In this document: piece by piece, positions 1 to 8,395 of the stretch
Numbering within the stretch: position 1 is the first letter of the stretch
How the letters are laid out: every line of letters starts with the position of its first letter
Notes under the pieces: generated by a model
Told to the model about the DNA's origin: nothing
Database searches by the model: none
What the model saw: only the letters and a program-made list of their open reading frames with translations
From: Sedimentisphaerales bacterium
GTDB taxonomy: Bacteria; Planctomycetota; Phycisphaerae; Sedimentisphaerales; SG8-4
Reading direction: 5' to 3'
Assembly: GCA_016928975.1 (NCBI GenBank)
Contig: JAFGJR010000137.1
Coordinates: forward strand, 1-39,796
DNA: 39,796 nt
Translations under genes and position numbers: made by a program

Positions 1-1854
1 CAGGCCCCGGCCGCCGCCGATGCGGTCTGCGCCGCGATGACTCTGCAGGCTGACAGAGTATCTGAGAAGCCGGTCTCCCGTTGGCTGATGCTCACCTACG
101 ACGATTTGTACTCGATCCAGTACATGAAGAAGAACCTGCGACCATACTGGCGGCGCAATGGCTGGGAAGCGGCTGATCTGCTCAAAGCAGCGGCGAAGGA
201 CTACGGAGCCCTCCGCAAGCGCTGCCGGGCATTCGATGAGGAGTTGATGACCGATCTTACGAAGGCGGGCGGGGAGAAATACGCGAGATTGTGCGCGCTG
301 GCGTACCGGCAGTGCTTCGCGGCGGGCAAGTTCGTCGCCGACACCAACGGTCAACCCCTGCAGTTCTGTAAAGAGAACCACTCCAACGGCTGCATCGGGA
401 CGTCTGATGTGTTCTACCCGATGGCCCCGCAGTTCCTGTTGTTCGGACCCTCGGTGGCCAAGTCGTTCTTAGTGCCGTTCATGAACTACGCGGCCGGCGA
501 CCGCTGGAAGTTTCCCTTCGCGCCGCACGATCTGGGTCAGTACCCACACGCCAACGGCCAGCGCTACGGCGGCGGCGAGCGAACCGAGGAGAACCAGATG
601 CCCGTCGAGGAGTCGGGCAACCTGCTGCTGCTCATGGCCGCCATCGCACAGATGGAAGGCAACGCCGATTTCGCGGGCCTGTACTGGCTGCAACTGGAGA
701 AGTGGGCTGAGTACCTCAAGGCCAAGGGCTTCGATCCGGAGAACCAGCTTTGCACGGACGACTTCGCCGGCCACCTCGCGCACAACGTGAACCTCAGCGC
801 CAAGGCGATTTGCGGCCTCGGTGCATTCGCGAAGCTGTGCGACATGCGCGGCGACGAGGCCAAAGCCACCGAATATTCGAAGATCACCAAGGAGTTCGCC
901 GCCCGCTGGGCGAAGGAGGCCGATGACGGCGACCACTTCCGATTGGCCTTCGACAAGTCCGGCACGTGGAGCCAGAAATACAACCTGGTGTGGGACCGCA
1001 TCCTCGGCCTGAACCTCTTCCCCGCCGAGATCGCCCGCAAGGAGACGGACTACTACCGCAAGATCCAGAACAAGTACGGCCTGCCGCTCGACAATCGCTC
1101 GCTGTACACCAAGCTCGACTGGATCCTCTGGACCGCGACGCTGACGCAGAACCGCGAGGACTTCGAGGCAATCGTCAATCCGGTGTACCTGTTCCTCAAT
1201 GAGACGCCCGACCGCTCACCCATGACGGACTGGTACTTCACCCATGACGCCCGCAAACGGGGCTTCACCGCCCGCCCGGTCGTCGGCGGCGTGTTCCTGC
1301 AAATGCTCTACGACAAGGCCACCTGGCACAAGTACGCAAGCCGTGACAGGACAAAGGCTGCCGGCTACGCGCCGTTGCCCAAGCCGCCCATTCTCGTGAC
1401 CGTCGCGCCGACAGCCCAGGATGAGCCTGTGATGTGGCGATACACTACGCGCAGGCCCGCCGACGGCTGGTTCAAGCCTGACTTCGACGCTGGTGACTGG
1501 AAGGAAGGCAAAAGCGGCTTCGGCACGCAGGGCACGCCCGGATCGATCGTGAACACGACCTGGGACACACGTGACATCTGGTTGTGGCGCGAGTTCACAC
1601 TCCCCGAGGGCAAGTGGGACAACGTCAGCCTGAACGTGCATCACGACGAGGACGTGGAGATCTACCTCAACGGCGTGCCCGCCGCCACAGCCAACGGCTA
1701 CACGACCACCTACGAGCCCCTGCCCCTGAACGCAACCGCCAAAGCCGCTCTCAAGCCGGGCAAAAACATCCTCGCCGTCCACTGCCGCCAAACCACCGGC
1801 GGCCAGTACATCGACGTGGGCCTCGTGAACGTCATGGAGCAGGCTAAGAAGTAA
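1..1854 (+). CDS. glutaminase-family (DUF4965/DUF1793-type) protein, 5' end outside window
   Basis: The frame is open from base 1, so the ATG at 37 is probably internal and the protein is truncated by the window edge (617 codons visible). The (alpha/alpha)-barrel region of the fungal glutaminase A family is recognisable by its usual landmarks: a CIGTSDVFYP stretch, APHDLGQYPHANGQ, MPVEESGN and CTDDFAGHLAHNVNLS. The last ~150 residues (from about base 1420) form a separate beta-sandwich of the kind appended to planctomycetal carbohydrate enzymes, with HHDEDVEIYLNG and HCRQTTGGQYID. Family members are secreted; in bacteria the true substrate is not established, and a glycan role is as likely as glutamine hydrolysis. 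The missing N-terminus should hold the signal peptide and DUF5127-like domain. A relic of the same C-terminal tail lies 465 bp downstream. Confidence 0.88.
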   Translation, partial: QAPAAADAVCAAMTLQADRVSEKPVSRWLMLTYDDLYSIQYMKKNLRPYWRRNGWEAADLLKAAAKDYGALRKRCRAFDEELMTDLTKAGGEKYARLCALAYRQCFAAGKFVADTNGQPLQFCKENHSNGCIGTSDVFYPMAPQFLLFGPSVAKSFLVPFMNYAAGDRWKFPFAPHDLGQYPHANGQRYGGGERTEENQMPVEESGNLLLLMAAIAQMEGNADFAGLYWLQLEKWAEYLKAKGFDPENQLCTDDFAGHLAHNVNLSAKAICGLGAFAKLCDMRGDEAKATEYSKITKEFAARWAKEADDGDHFRLAFDKSGTWSQKYNLVWDRILGLNLFPAEIARKETDYYRKIQNKYGLPLDNRSLYTKLDWILWTATLTQNREDFEAIVNPVYLFLNETPDRSPMTDWYFTHDARKRGFTARPVVGGVFLQMLYDKATWHKYASRDRTKAAGYAPLPKPPILVTVAPTAQDEPVMWRYTTRRPADGWFKPDFDAGDWKEGKSGFGTQGTPGSIVNTTWDTRDIWLWREFTLPEGKWDNVSLNVHHDEDVEIYLNGVPAATANGYTTTYEPLPLNATAKAALKPGKNILAVHCRQTTGGQYIDVGLVNVMEQAKK

Positions 1855-1978
1855 TCCGTCAACGGAGTGAAGCCGAGGAAATCTGAGGCAGGATTCAAGA
1901 TGGGTGAAGGTGGGCAGACTGCCCGGGTCAATGTTGGGCTGAAACACCAACTTCGTCATCAATGAAAGAGGCAGTTAT

Positions 1979-2179
1979 ATGGAGACCTCTTGTCAGAATC
2001 CCCTATGCGAGAACGAAGCGGTAATAGAGGTGCCCGTGTCCGTGGACAAGCCCTCCGACCAAGTCAGGGCGCTATGTGCCGCCTGTGAAGAAGTCTACGC
2101 GTGGGGTGTACAGCACGGCAAGGCCTGCGCTGGGACGCAGTTACAAAGCGGGCGAGGGATTGCGCCGCAAGAGTCGTGA
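1979..2179 (+). CDS. small Cys-rich (zinc-ribbon-like) protein
   Basis: This is a 66-residue protein. An AAAGAGG ribosome binding site lies about 7 nt before the ATG. The N-terminal 45 residues carry two cysteine pairs, C5-x4-C10 and C33-x2-C36, which would fit one zinc site, with the string KPSDQVRALCAACEEVY between and around them. The last 20 residues look unstructured. No signal peptide or membrane segment is present, so it should be cytoplasmic. I recall similar short proteins in planctomycete genomes but know no function. It stands alone between the glutaminase gene and a relic sequence. Confidence 0.6.
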   Translation: METSCQNPLCENEAVIEVPVSVDKPSDQVRALCAACEEVYAWGVQHGKACAGTQLQSGRGIAPQES

Positions 2180-2520
2180 AGATTCGACTCAGCGGAAACG
2201 GCAAGGTGGTTCACAGTACTCAAGGGATGCCCGGCGCGACTGTGTACGCGCGGAGGAACAACTATCATATGCCTGGTGGTAGACCTGAAAAACGAGAAGC
2301 TGGGCCCCCTGGCTTCTGAACCACTGCCATCAAACGAGCGGCGGCCAATACATCGACGCTGGCCCTGTCAGTGCAAAGGAGCACGAGTAGTCGAATCACT
2401 GTTGCATAGAGGAAGCTGTTGACGCTACACTGCTGTCGTCGCGATGAGCCAGCGTTTGGCCGATTCTGACTGTCGTTCTTGCGGGTGTCAAAGGGCATTT
2501 CTCTGTGGTGGGAGAAGACG
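2180..2520. other. intergenic stretch, 341 bp
   Basis: Apart from the coding relic at 2319-2390, no convincing gene is seen. Reading frames here on both strands are short and have no ribosome binding sites. The last 15 bases hold the GGGAGAAG Shine-Dalgarno of the next gene. Confidence 0.5.
2319..2390 (+). pseudogene. relic of a beta-sandwich C-terminal domain (copy of the 1-1854 gene tail)
   Basis: Reading from 2319 gives NHCHQTSGGQYIDAG and ends at a TAG at 2388. This matches residues near the end of the 1-1854 protein (HCRQTTGGQYIDVG) at both protein and DNA level, including the position of the stop codon to within a few residues. Upstream of 2319 the similarity fades within a few codons and a TGA interrupts the frame, so nothing but the last ~24 codons is left. 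It is a remnant of a decayed gene of the same kind, or of a partial duplication. Confidence 0.7.
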
Positions 2521-4518
2521 ATGAAACTGGAATGGGAAGGGCGGATCGGAAACATCCGACTGGCTCACAGCAAAGCCTTGCACCCACTGTTCGAGGCGAT
2601 TGTCAATTCAATAGACGCCATTGAAGAGAGAGGGGCGCAGGATGGACGGATAGACGTCCACATTGAGCGAGACCAACAGCAAAAGGTCATGGAAGATGTG
2701 GTTAGGGAAGAAGAGAAGCCCATTGTCGGCTTCAAGGTCGTTGACAATGGTGTTGGATTCGATGAGAAGAACTTCAATGCGTTCGAGACTTCGGACACAA
2801 CGTACAAGCGGAGCAAGGGAGGAAAGGGAGTAGGGAGGCTACTGTGGCTGAAGACCTTCAAAAAGGTGCAAATAAGGAGCGTATTTGTCGGCGTAGGAGG
2901 TCTCAAGAAAAGAAGTTTCGACTTTCTGGCCAAGGGCGAAGGGGTTGAGAACCTCAAGCTTGAGGATGCTGAGGCCGAAGGACTTGAAACCACAGTCCAC
3001 TTGGACGGTTTCAAGAAGGATTATCAGGACGCGTGTGTGAAGAATCCGGATGCAATCGCACTCCGCATTGTTGATCATTGTCTTGTTCATTTCATCTCAC
3101 CACAATGTCCTAAGATCACTCTGCATGATGGAGACGTGAGGATAGATGTCAACAGCGTGTATGAGCGGATGATAAAGAAAGCAACGAGCGAAGAAACGTT
3201 TCAGGTAGGCAAGAGTCCGTTTGCGATCAGACACCTGAAACTGGCCGTGACGCCCGGAGGAGGGCACCGCGTACACTACTGTGCGAATGGGAGAGAAGTT
3301 TGTTGTGAGAACCTGCACAAGCTTATACCAGATGCTACAAGAGCTCTCACCGATGAGAACAATAGCCCGTTTTTTTACTCGGGGTATGTCTCAGGAGGTT
3401 TTCTGGATGAGCGAGTCAATTCAGAAAGAACAGCCTTTGACATACCGACAGACGATCTCCTTGGTGATAACGGATTGAAGTGGAGCGATATTCAGGGCGG
3501 CGTGCGAGAGGTAGCCAGCAAGCATTTGGAATCTCCGTTCGAACAATTCCGCCATAAGAAGATGGAACGTATTGAAGAGTTCGTGAAACACCAAGCACCG
3601 CGATATAGGGCTCTGGTGAAGCACAGAAAGGATCTGGTGCAGGAAATACCAGGTGACCTGTCGGATGATAAGCTGGAGATAGAATTGCACAAACGACAGG
3701 CTACGTACGAGGTGGAGATCAAGAGGAAGAGCCAAGAGTTACTTGAATGTGATTTTGTCGATGCCGAGGACTTGCCGGGCCTGCTGGAGCGCTTCACTCA
3801 GCTTCTCCAGGAGGTCAATGATACGGGGAAGACGCAGCTTGCCGAGTACATTGCGAAACGCAAATTGATAATAGAGTTGTTTGAAAAGACTTTGCGCATC
3901 GGCGATGTGGAAAAATACAGGGCAGAAGAGAATGTTCACAGGATCATATTTCCGCTAAGAAGCCTGTCTGACGACATTGACTACAATCAACACAATCTAT
4001 GGATGATAGACGAGAAACTCGCCTACCACATGTATCTGGCATCCGATAAGGAACTCCGCGATCTGGATGTCCTGGAGACACAGAGTGAGAAACGGCCGGA
4101 CATCATCATATTCGATTCGCCATTCGCTTTCGTAGACGAGGAGACGCCTTTTCAGTCGGTTGTTATACTTGAGTTCAAGAGACCAGGTAGGACAGACTAC
4201 GGGAGAGGAAAGAACCCTTTCGAGCAGGTATATGGTTATGTGCGCGAGATCAAGGAGGGAAAGGCCAAGGACAAACATGGAAGGCCCATTTCCGTGACCG
4301 GAGACGTTCCGTTCTACGCCTATATTGTGTGTGATCTGGTGCCAAAGATGAGGGAGCTTGCAGAGACTGCTGGGTTGAAGAAGGCACCTGATAACATGGG
4401 GTACTTCGGCTACAACCCGAATTTCACGACATATGTTGAGGTACTCGGGTTTGATAAGGTAGTGGGAGATGCGAAGAAGCGGAACCAGATTCTGTTCGAT
4501 AAGTTGGGGCTGGGATAG
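2521..4518 (+). CDS. GHKL ATPase fused to a PD-(D/E)XK-type nuclease domain
   Basis: This 665-residue protein starts at ATG 2521, which has GGGAGAAG just upstream; an in-frame TTG at 2479 is less likely. The N-terminus is a GHKL (Hsp90/MutL/histidine-kinase-like) ATPase: N-box E25-AIV-N29 with D32, D75-NGVG as G1, and GGKGVGR (100-106) as the G2/lid. The middle (~330-450) is charged and probably coiled-coil. The C-terminal part has PD527 followed by E551-F-K553, the D...ExK pattern of PD-(D/E)XK nucleases, in predicted beta-hairpin context. GHKL/MORC-like ATPases joined to nucleases are known from bacterial restriction and defence contexts (Iyer, Abhiman and Aravind described such links). The gene is clearly less GC-rich than its neighbours and has no obvious operon partner, which suggests transfer and a one-gene system. 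Defence is inference; the domains are seen in sequence. Confidence 0.8.
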   Translation: MKLEWEGRIGNIRLAHSKALHPLFEAIVNSIDAIEERGAQDGRIDVHIERDQQQKVMEDVVREEEKPIVGFKVVDNGVGFDEKNFNAFETSDTTYKRSKGGKGVGRLLWLKTFKKVQIRSVFVGVGGLKKRSFDFLAKGEGVENLKLEDAEAEGLETTVHLDGFKKDYQDACVKNPDAIALRIVDHCLVHFISPQCPKITLHDGDVRIDVNSVYERMIKKATSEETFQVGKSPFAIRHLKLAVTPGGGHRVHYCANGREVCCENLHKLIPDATRALTDENNSPFFYSGYVSGGFLDERVNSERTAFDIPTDDLLGDNGLKWSDIQGGVREVASKHLESPFEQFRHKKMERIEEFVKHQAPRYRALVKHRKDLVQEIPGDLSDDKLEIELHKRQATYEVEIKRKSQELLECDFVDAEDLPGLLERFTQLLQEVNDTGKTQLAEYIAKRKLIIELFEKTLRIGDVEKYRAEENVHRIIFPLRSLSDDIDYNQHNLWMIDEKLAYHMYLASDKELRDLDVLETQSEKRPDIIIFDSPFAFVDEETPFQSVVILEFKRPGRTDYGRGKNPFEQVYGYVREIKEGKAKDKHGRPISVTGDVPFYAYIVCDLVPKMRELAETAGLKKAPDNMGYFGYNPNFTTYVEVLGFDKVVGDAKKRNQILFDKLGLG

Positions 4519-4542
4519 CGTCACAACTGTTGTAGGCCAGTT

Positions 4543-4570
4543 CTGGATTCCCCGCCGCGCCGGAATGACA
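4543..4570 (-). repeat. REP-like palindrome, family A copy 1
   Basis: The sequence runs CTGGATTCC ... GGAATGACA around a GC-rich centre. It is the reverse orientation of the copies at 13241 and 35496 and lies 24 bp after the stop of the GHKL gene. It belongs to the widespread class of short intergenic palindromes with a TTCC...GGAA core. Confidence 0.65.
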
Positions 4571-4643
4571 AGGTACTGAATGGGCCCTGGATTGGTGGCA
4601 TGACACAGGATTGTGTAGTCTCGGTGGGGAATTGGAGGACAAC

Positions 4644-6098
4644 ATGACATGTTGGTCTATGACGCGAAGAGATTTTGTGAAGACCTGTGCGACGGGTGTA
4701 TCGGCTCTCGCCGCCACTTCGCTCGTGACGCAGAGAAGCATGGCGACTGAAAGCAAGAAGCCGAACGTTGTTCTGATCGTCTCGGACGATCACGGGCGGG
4801 GGGATTTGGGCTGCTACGGCAATACCGCTATCAAAACGCCGAACTTGGATGCCCTGGCGGCGGAGGGCGTGCGATTCAACAATGCCTTCTGCACGACCGC
4901 CAGTTGTAGTCCGAGCCGGTCCGTGATCCTCAGCGGGCTCTACAACCACGCCAATGGCATGTATGGGCTCCAGCATTCCTATCATCACTTCGCCAGCTTC
5001 GACAATGTCCTGAGCCTGCCCGTGCTGTTGAGCCGAGGCGGTTACCGGACGGCGAGAATCGGCAAATACCACGTCGCACCGGAGGCGGCGTACAAGTTCG
5101 ACACAGTCCTTCCCGGCAACGGGCGCAACGCCGTGCAGATGGCCGACAACTGTCGGCAGCTCATCGGCGCCGAGGACAACCGGCCGTTCCTCCTGTACTT
5201 CTGCACGGACGATCCGCATCGCGGCGGAGGCAAGGCCACCGAGCTACCGCATCAGCCCGACCGATTTGGCAACCGCGCGCAGGGTCATCTCGGAGTCGAG
5301 GAAGTCACGTGCGACCCCAAGGAGGTCATCGTGCCGGACTTCCTGCCGGATACGCCCGAGTGCCGGGCCGAGCTGGCACAGTACTATCAGGCCGTCTCTC
5401 GCGTGGACCAGGGCGTGGGACGGCTGATCGAGCACCTCAAGAAGGCCGGCAAGTACGACAACACCGTCGTCGTCTACATCTCCGACAACGGCATTCCCTT
5501 TCCCGGCGCTAAAACGACTACGTACGAGCCCGGCATCAACCTGCCGTGCATCGTGCGTACGCCCTGGCAGCAGAGGAAGGGTATCACATGCGACGCTATG
5601 GTGACCTGGGCCGACCTGACGCCGACAATTCTCGATTTCGCGGGCGCCATGCCGCGCGACCACGAGTTTCATGGCCGCTCGTTCCGACAGGTGCTCGAAC
5701 GCGAGCACGTGGAAGACTGGGACACGGTTTGCGCTTCGCACACGTTCCATGAAGTCACGATGTATTATCCGATGCGCGTCGTGCGGGAGCGGCGCTTCAA
5801 GCTGATCTGGAACATCGCCCACGGCCTGGAGTACCCATTCGCCAGCGACCTGTGGGGCTCCGCCACCTGGCAGGCAACGATCCGCGACAGGCCCAGGCTC
5901 TACGGCAAGCGCACCGTCGAGGCTTACCTGCACCGGCCCAGGTTCGAGCTGTACGACCTGCAAGCCGACCCACACGAGGTGAAGAACCTCGCCGACGATC
6001 CGCAGTACAAGGACGAGCTGGCCCGGCTCCAGTCGAAGCTCAAGGCCTTCCAGCAGCGAACGAAGGACCCCTGGCTGCTCAAATGGGACCGCGAGTAA
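4644..6098 (+). CDS. Tat-exported sulfatase (C-type)
   Basis: This 484-residue protein of the alkaline-phosphatase-fold sulfatase family should hydrolyse sulfate esters, probably on polysaccharide. The start at ATG 4644 is set by GGAGG at 4635-4639. The N-terminus is a twin-arginine signal (TRRDF, R8-R9, then a hydrophobic run to ~33). The metal-binding D48-D49 follows PNVVLIV, and the active-site motif is C88-S-P-S-R92, whose cysteine must be converted to formylglycine. A YISDNG motif and a C-terminal ELYDLQADPHE signature complete the fold. No sulfatase-maturating enzyme gene is in the window. Substrate cannot be told from sequence. The gene precedes xylulokinase by 135 bp and is plausibly part of the same sugar-use block. 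Confidence 0.92.
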   Translation: MTCWSMTRRDFVKTCATGVSALAATSLVTQRSMATESKKPNVVLIVSDDHGRGDLGCYGNTAIKTPNLDALAAEGVRFNNAFCTTASCSPSRSVILSGLYNHANGMYGLQHSYHHFASFDNVLSLPVLLSRGGYRTARIGKYHVAPEAAYKFDTVLPGNGRNAVQMADNCRQLIGAEDNRPFLLYFCTDDPHRGGGKATELPHQPDRFGNRAQGHLGVEEVTCDPKEVIVPDFLPDTPECRAELAQYYQAVSRVDQGVGRLIEHLKKAGKYDNTVVVYISDNGIPFPGAKTTTYEPGINLPCIVRTPWQQRKGITCDAMVTWADLTPTILDFAGAMPRDHEFHGRSFRQVLEREHVEDWDTVCASHTFHEVTMYYPMRVVRERRFKLIWNIAHGLEYPFASDLWGSATWQATIRDRPRLYGKRTVEAYLHRPRFELYDLQADPHEVKNLADDPQYKDELARLQSKLKAFQQRTKDPWLLKWDRE

Positions 6099-6145
6099 AC
6101 CAGCAGCATCAGTCTTGGCGCACGGCAATTTCTAATTACAATATG

Positions 6146-6198
6146 GCCACAGAGGACACAAAGGACTATCTGCTCTTCTTCTCTGTGACCTCTGTGGC
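6146..6198. repeat. CCACAGAG-type inverted repeat in xylB leader
   Basis: Arms at 6146-6163 and 6181-6198 match at 16 of 18 positions (GCCACAGAGG...), separated by 17 bp. It would fold as a hairpin 36 bp upstream of the xylulokinase start. The CCACAGAGG/CCTCTGTGG core is seen in intergenic repeats of many bacteria; function is unknown. Confidence 0.6.
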
Positions 6199-6233
6199 AA
6201 ATCAGAAACGACGAATCTGTGAAGGGTGCACGC

Positions 6234-7721
6234 ATGACACTGCTGCTGGGATACGATGTCGGAAGCTCGTCGATCAAAGCTACGCTCATGGACGCCGGGA
6301 CGGGCAAGGCGATTGCGGCGGCGACCTCGCCGGACCGGGAGCTCGACATCCTCGCCGGCAAGCCCGGCTGGGCGGAGCAGCACCCCTCCACCTGGTGGGA
6401 GCACGTCAAGCTCGCGACACAGAAGATCCGGGGCAAGGCCCAATTCGAGCCCGGCGACGTCAAGGCGATCGGCATCTCCTACCAGATGCACGGTTTGGTC
6501 GTGGTGGACAAGAACAAGGAGGTGCTGCGGCCGGCGATCATCTGGTGCGACAGCCGGGCCGTACAGGTCGGCCAGCAGGCGGCCAAGGAGATCGGAGCCA
6601 AGAAGTGTCTCAAGCGGCTGCTCAACCTGCCCGGCAACTTCACCGCCTCCAAGCTCAAGTGGGTCAAGGACAACGAGCCGAAGGTCTACTCCAAAATCTA
6701 CAAGATGATGCTGCCCGGCGATTTCGTCGCGATGAAGCTGACCGGCCAGATCCAGACGACCCCGTCGGGCCTGTCCGAAGGGATCATGTGGGACTTCGAG
6801 AACGACCGGCTGGCTGATTTCGTGCTCGATCATTACGGCATCTCGACCGGTCTCGTGGCCGAGACGGTCCCAACGTTCTCCGTGCAGGGCGAATTGACCA
6901 GCGAGGCGGCCGGCGAGCTCGGATTGAAGACCGGCACACCCGTCAGCTACCGGGGAGGAGACCAGCCGAACAACGCTCTGTCGTTGAGCGTGCTCAAGCC
7001 GGGCGAGATCGCCGTCACCGCGGGCACCTCCGGTGTCGTCTACGGCGTCACCGACAAGAAGAACTACGACCCGAAATCCCGCGTCAACATCTTCGTCCAC
7101 GTGAATCACTCGCCGAGCAAGCCGCGCTACGGCGTGTTGTTGTGTCTCAACGGCACCGGCATTCTCAATAGCTGGCTCAAACACAACTTCGGCGGCGACG
7201 GGCTCGATTATCCGCAGATGAACGACCTGGCCGCTCAGGTCCCGGTCGGCTCCGAGGGCCTGGTCATCCTGCCTTACGGCAACGGCGCCGAGCGGACATT
7301 GGAGAATCGCAACATCGGCGCCTCCGTCCACGACTGGAACTTCAACATCCACAAGAAGGCCCACTTCCTGCGGGCCGCCCAGGAGGGGATCGTTTTCGCC
7401 CTCAACTACGGCCTGCAAATCATGCGTGACATGGGCACGAGACTCAAGACCGTCAAAGCCGGCAACGCCAACATGTTCCTCAGCCCGCTTTTCGCCGAGG
7501 CCTTCGCCACAATCAGCGGCGCAACGGTCGAGCTCTACAACACCGACGGCTCCCAAGGCGCCGCCCGAGGCGCCGGCATCGGCGCCGGCATCTACAGGAG
7601 CGCCGAAGAAGCCTTCACCGGCCTGGAACCGGTAAGAACCGTCGAACCCAACAAGCAACTGAGGAAGCCCTACCAGGCCGCCTACGAGAACTGGGTAGCC
7701 GTGCTGAACAAACAGCTTTGA
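6234..7721 (+). CDS. xylB: xylulokinase (FGGY family)
   Basis: It phosphorylates D-xylulose to xylulose-5-phosphate with ATP (EC 2.7.1.17), feeding the pentose phosphate pathway in the cytoplasm. The 495-residue length fits the family. The N-terminal phosphate loop GYDVGSSSIKA (6-16), the MHG plus WCDSRAV region typical of xylulokinases, and the later TAGTSGVVYG and GAARGAGIGAG motifs of the C-terminal FGGY domain are all intact. ATG 6234 is preferred over an in-frame GTG at 6219 because AAGGGTG sits 5-6 nt upstream. A xylose isomerase-like gene follows at 9318 on the same strand, but a reverse-strand islet separates them. Confidence 0.92.
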   Translation: MTLLLGYDVGSSSIKATLMDAGTGKAIAAATSPDRELDILAGKPGWAEQHPSTWWEHVKLATQKIRGKAQFEPGDVKAIGISYQMHGLVVVDKNKEVLRPAIIWCDSRAVQVGQQAAKEIGAKKCLKRLLNLPGNFTASKLKWVKDNEPKVYSKIYKMMLPGDFVAMKLTGQIQTTPSGLSEGIMWDFENDRLADFVLDHYGISTGLVAETVPTFSVQGELTSEAAGELGLKTGTPVSYRGGDQPNNALSLSVLKPGEIAVTAGTSGVVYGVTDKKNYDPKSRVNIFVHVNHSPSKPRYGVLLCLNGTGILNSWLKHNFGGDGLDYPQMNDLAAQVPVGSEGLVILPYGNGAERTLENRNIGASVHDWNFNIHKKAHFLRAAQEGIVFALNYGLQIMRDMGTRLKTVKAGNANMFLSPLFAEAFATISGATVELYNTDGSQGAARGAGIGAGIYRSAEEAFTGLEPVRTVEPNKQLRKPYQAAYENWVAVLNKQL

Positions 7722-7794
7722 GCAGTCACGCGGCTACATGAGCTGAGGCTCACTCTGCATAGCTGCCGGGCAGTCTGGAGTGCGTTGAACAGTC

Positions 7795-8028
7795 TCATGC
7801 CGATTTGCGAACGGATCGGACGGCGATGAGATCGGTGTCGCCGACCTGTCGCACATCTTCCTGGTTCAATGTGACTAAGGCTTCTGTTCTCCCGGATGCC
7901 GTCACAAACTCCACCTCAAGCCCGTCAGGCTCATAGACTTGCACAATGGCTGCGAGATCTCCCTTCTTGAGTCCGAATTCCGGCATATCTCTATTCAGCA
8001 CAATCGTGTCAAGTGTCTTGAATCTCAT
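7795..8028 (-). CDS. DUF4926 domain protein
   Basis: This 77-residue protein has the DUF4926 layout: LDTIVLNRDMPEFGLKKGD, then VYEPDGLEVEFVTASG and a closing beta-strand region. The domain looks like a small SH3-like beta-barrel; its role is unknown. It is usually paired with a DUF6883 gene, and here the ATG overlaps the TGA of a broken DUF6883 frame (ATGA), so translation was probably coupled. It has lost an intact partner but its own frame is complete. Confidence 0.82.
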   Translation of the reverse strand: MRFKTLDTIVLNRDMPEFGLKKGDLAAIVQVYEPDGLEVEFVTASGRTEALVTLNQEDVRQVGDTDLIAVRSVRKSA

Positions 8029-8172
8029 CGGTTGCCTCCCGGATACGCGGTGACGAATCGAGGAACCTCTTCGTCAACCAGGATAGTCCAAACACTGACA
8101 ACTCCTCTTGTCTTCCCCGCCGGCCCTTTTCTCAGAATCGATTACCGCATTTTCGGCGTTCGGCAGTCTCAA
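8025..8172 (-). pseudogene. DUF6883 gene with internal deletion and frameshift
   Basis: From TTG 8172 (GGAGA upstream) the frame reads MRLPNAENAVIDSEK, the usual DUF6883 N-terminus, then soon reaches a stop. In the next frame, starting at about the same place, the sequence gives KGPAGKTRGVVSVWTILV followed by PRFVTAYPGG and TGA at 8025-8027, the usual C-terminus of the same family. The ~60-70 residues normally in between are absent. The junction is near 8125-8135. An intact family member is about 110 residues. This is a decayed partner of the DUF4926 gene. Confidence 0.75.
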
Positions 8173-8395
8173 CGAGTTGTCTCCATCTTCGGCGGAGGCG
8201 AAACCAATGCGCGACTTCACGCATTCGCATCTTCACCTCTACCGCAAAGACCAACGAACCCCTGTATGGCTTTCAAGCAGCTTTCTGCTCACTTCGCCCC
8301 GCAAGACATCTGAAGAGCCTGCGAAGGCCCCTGTACATCCAAGCCCGTACAGCCTCCCCAGAGCTAACGAGCATCTGCGTGCTCTGGTCGGCAAT

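Noticed and set aside
6132..7658. 508-codon reverse frame opposite xylB
   Set aside because: It is a shadow of a complete FGGY kinase gene.
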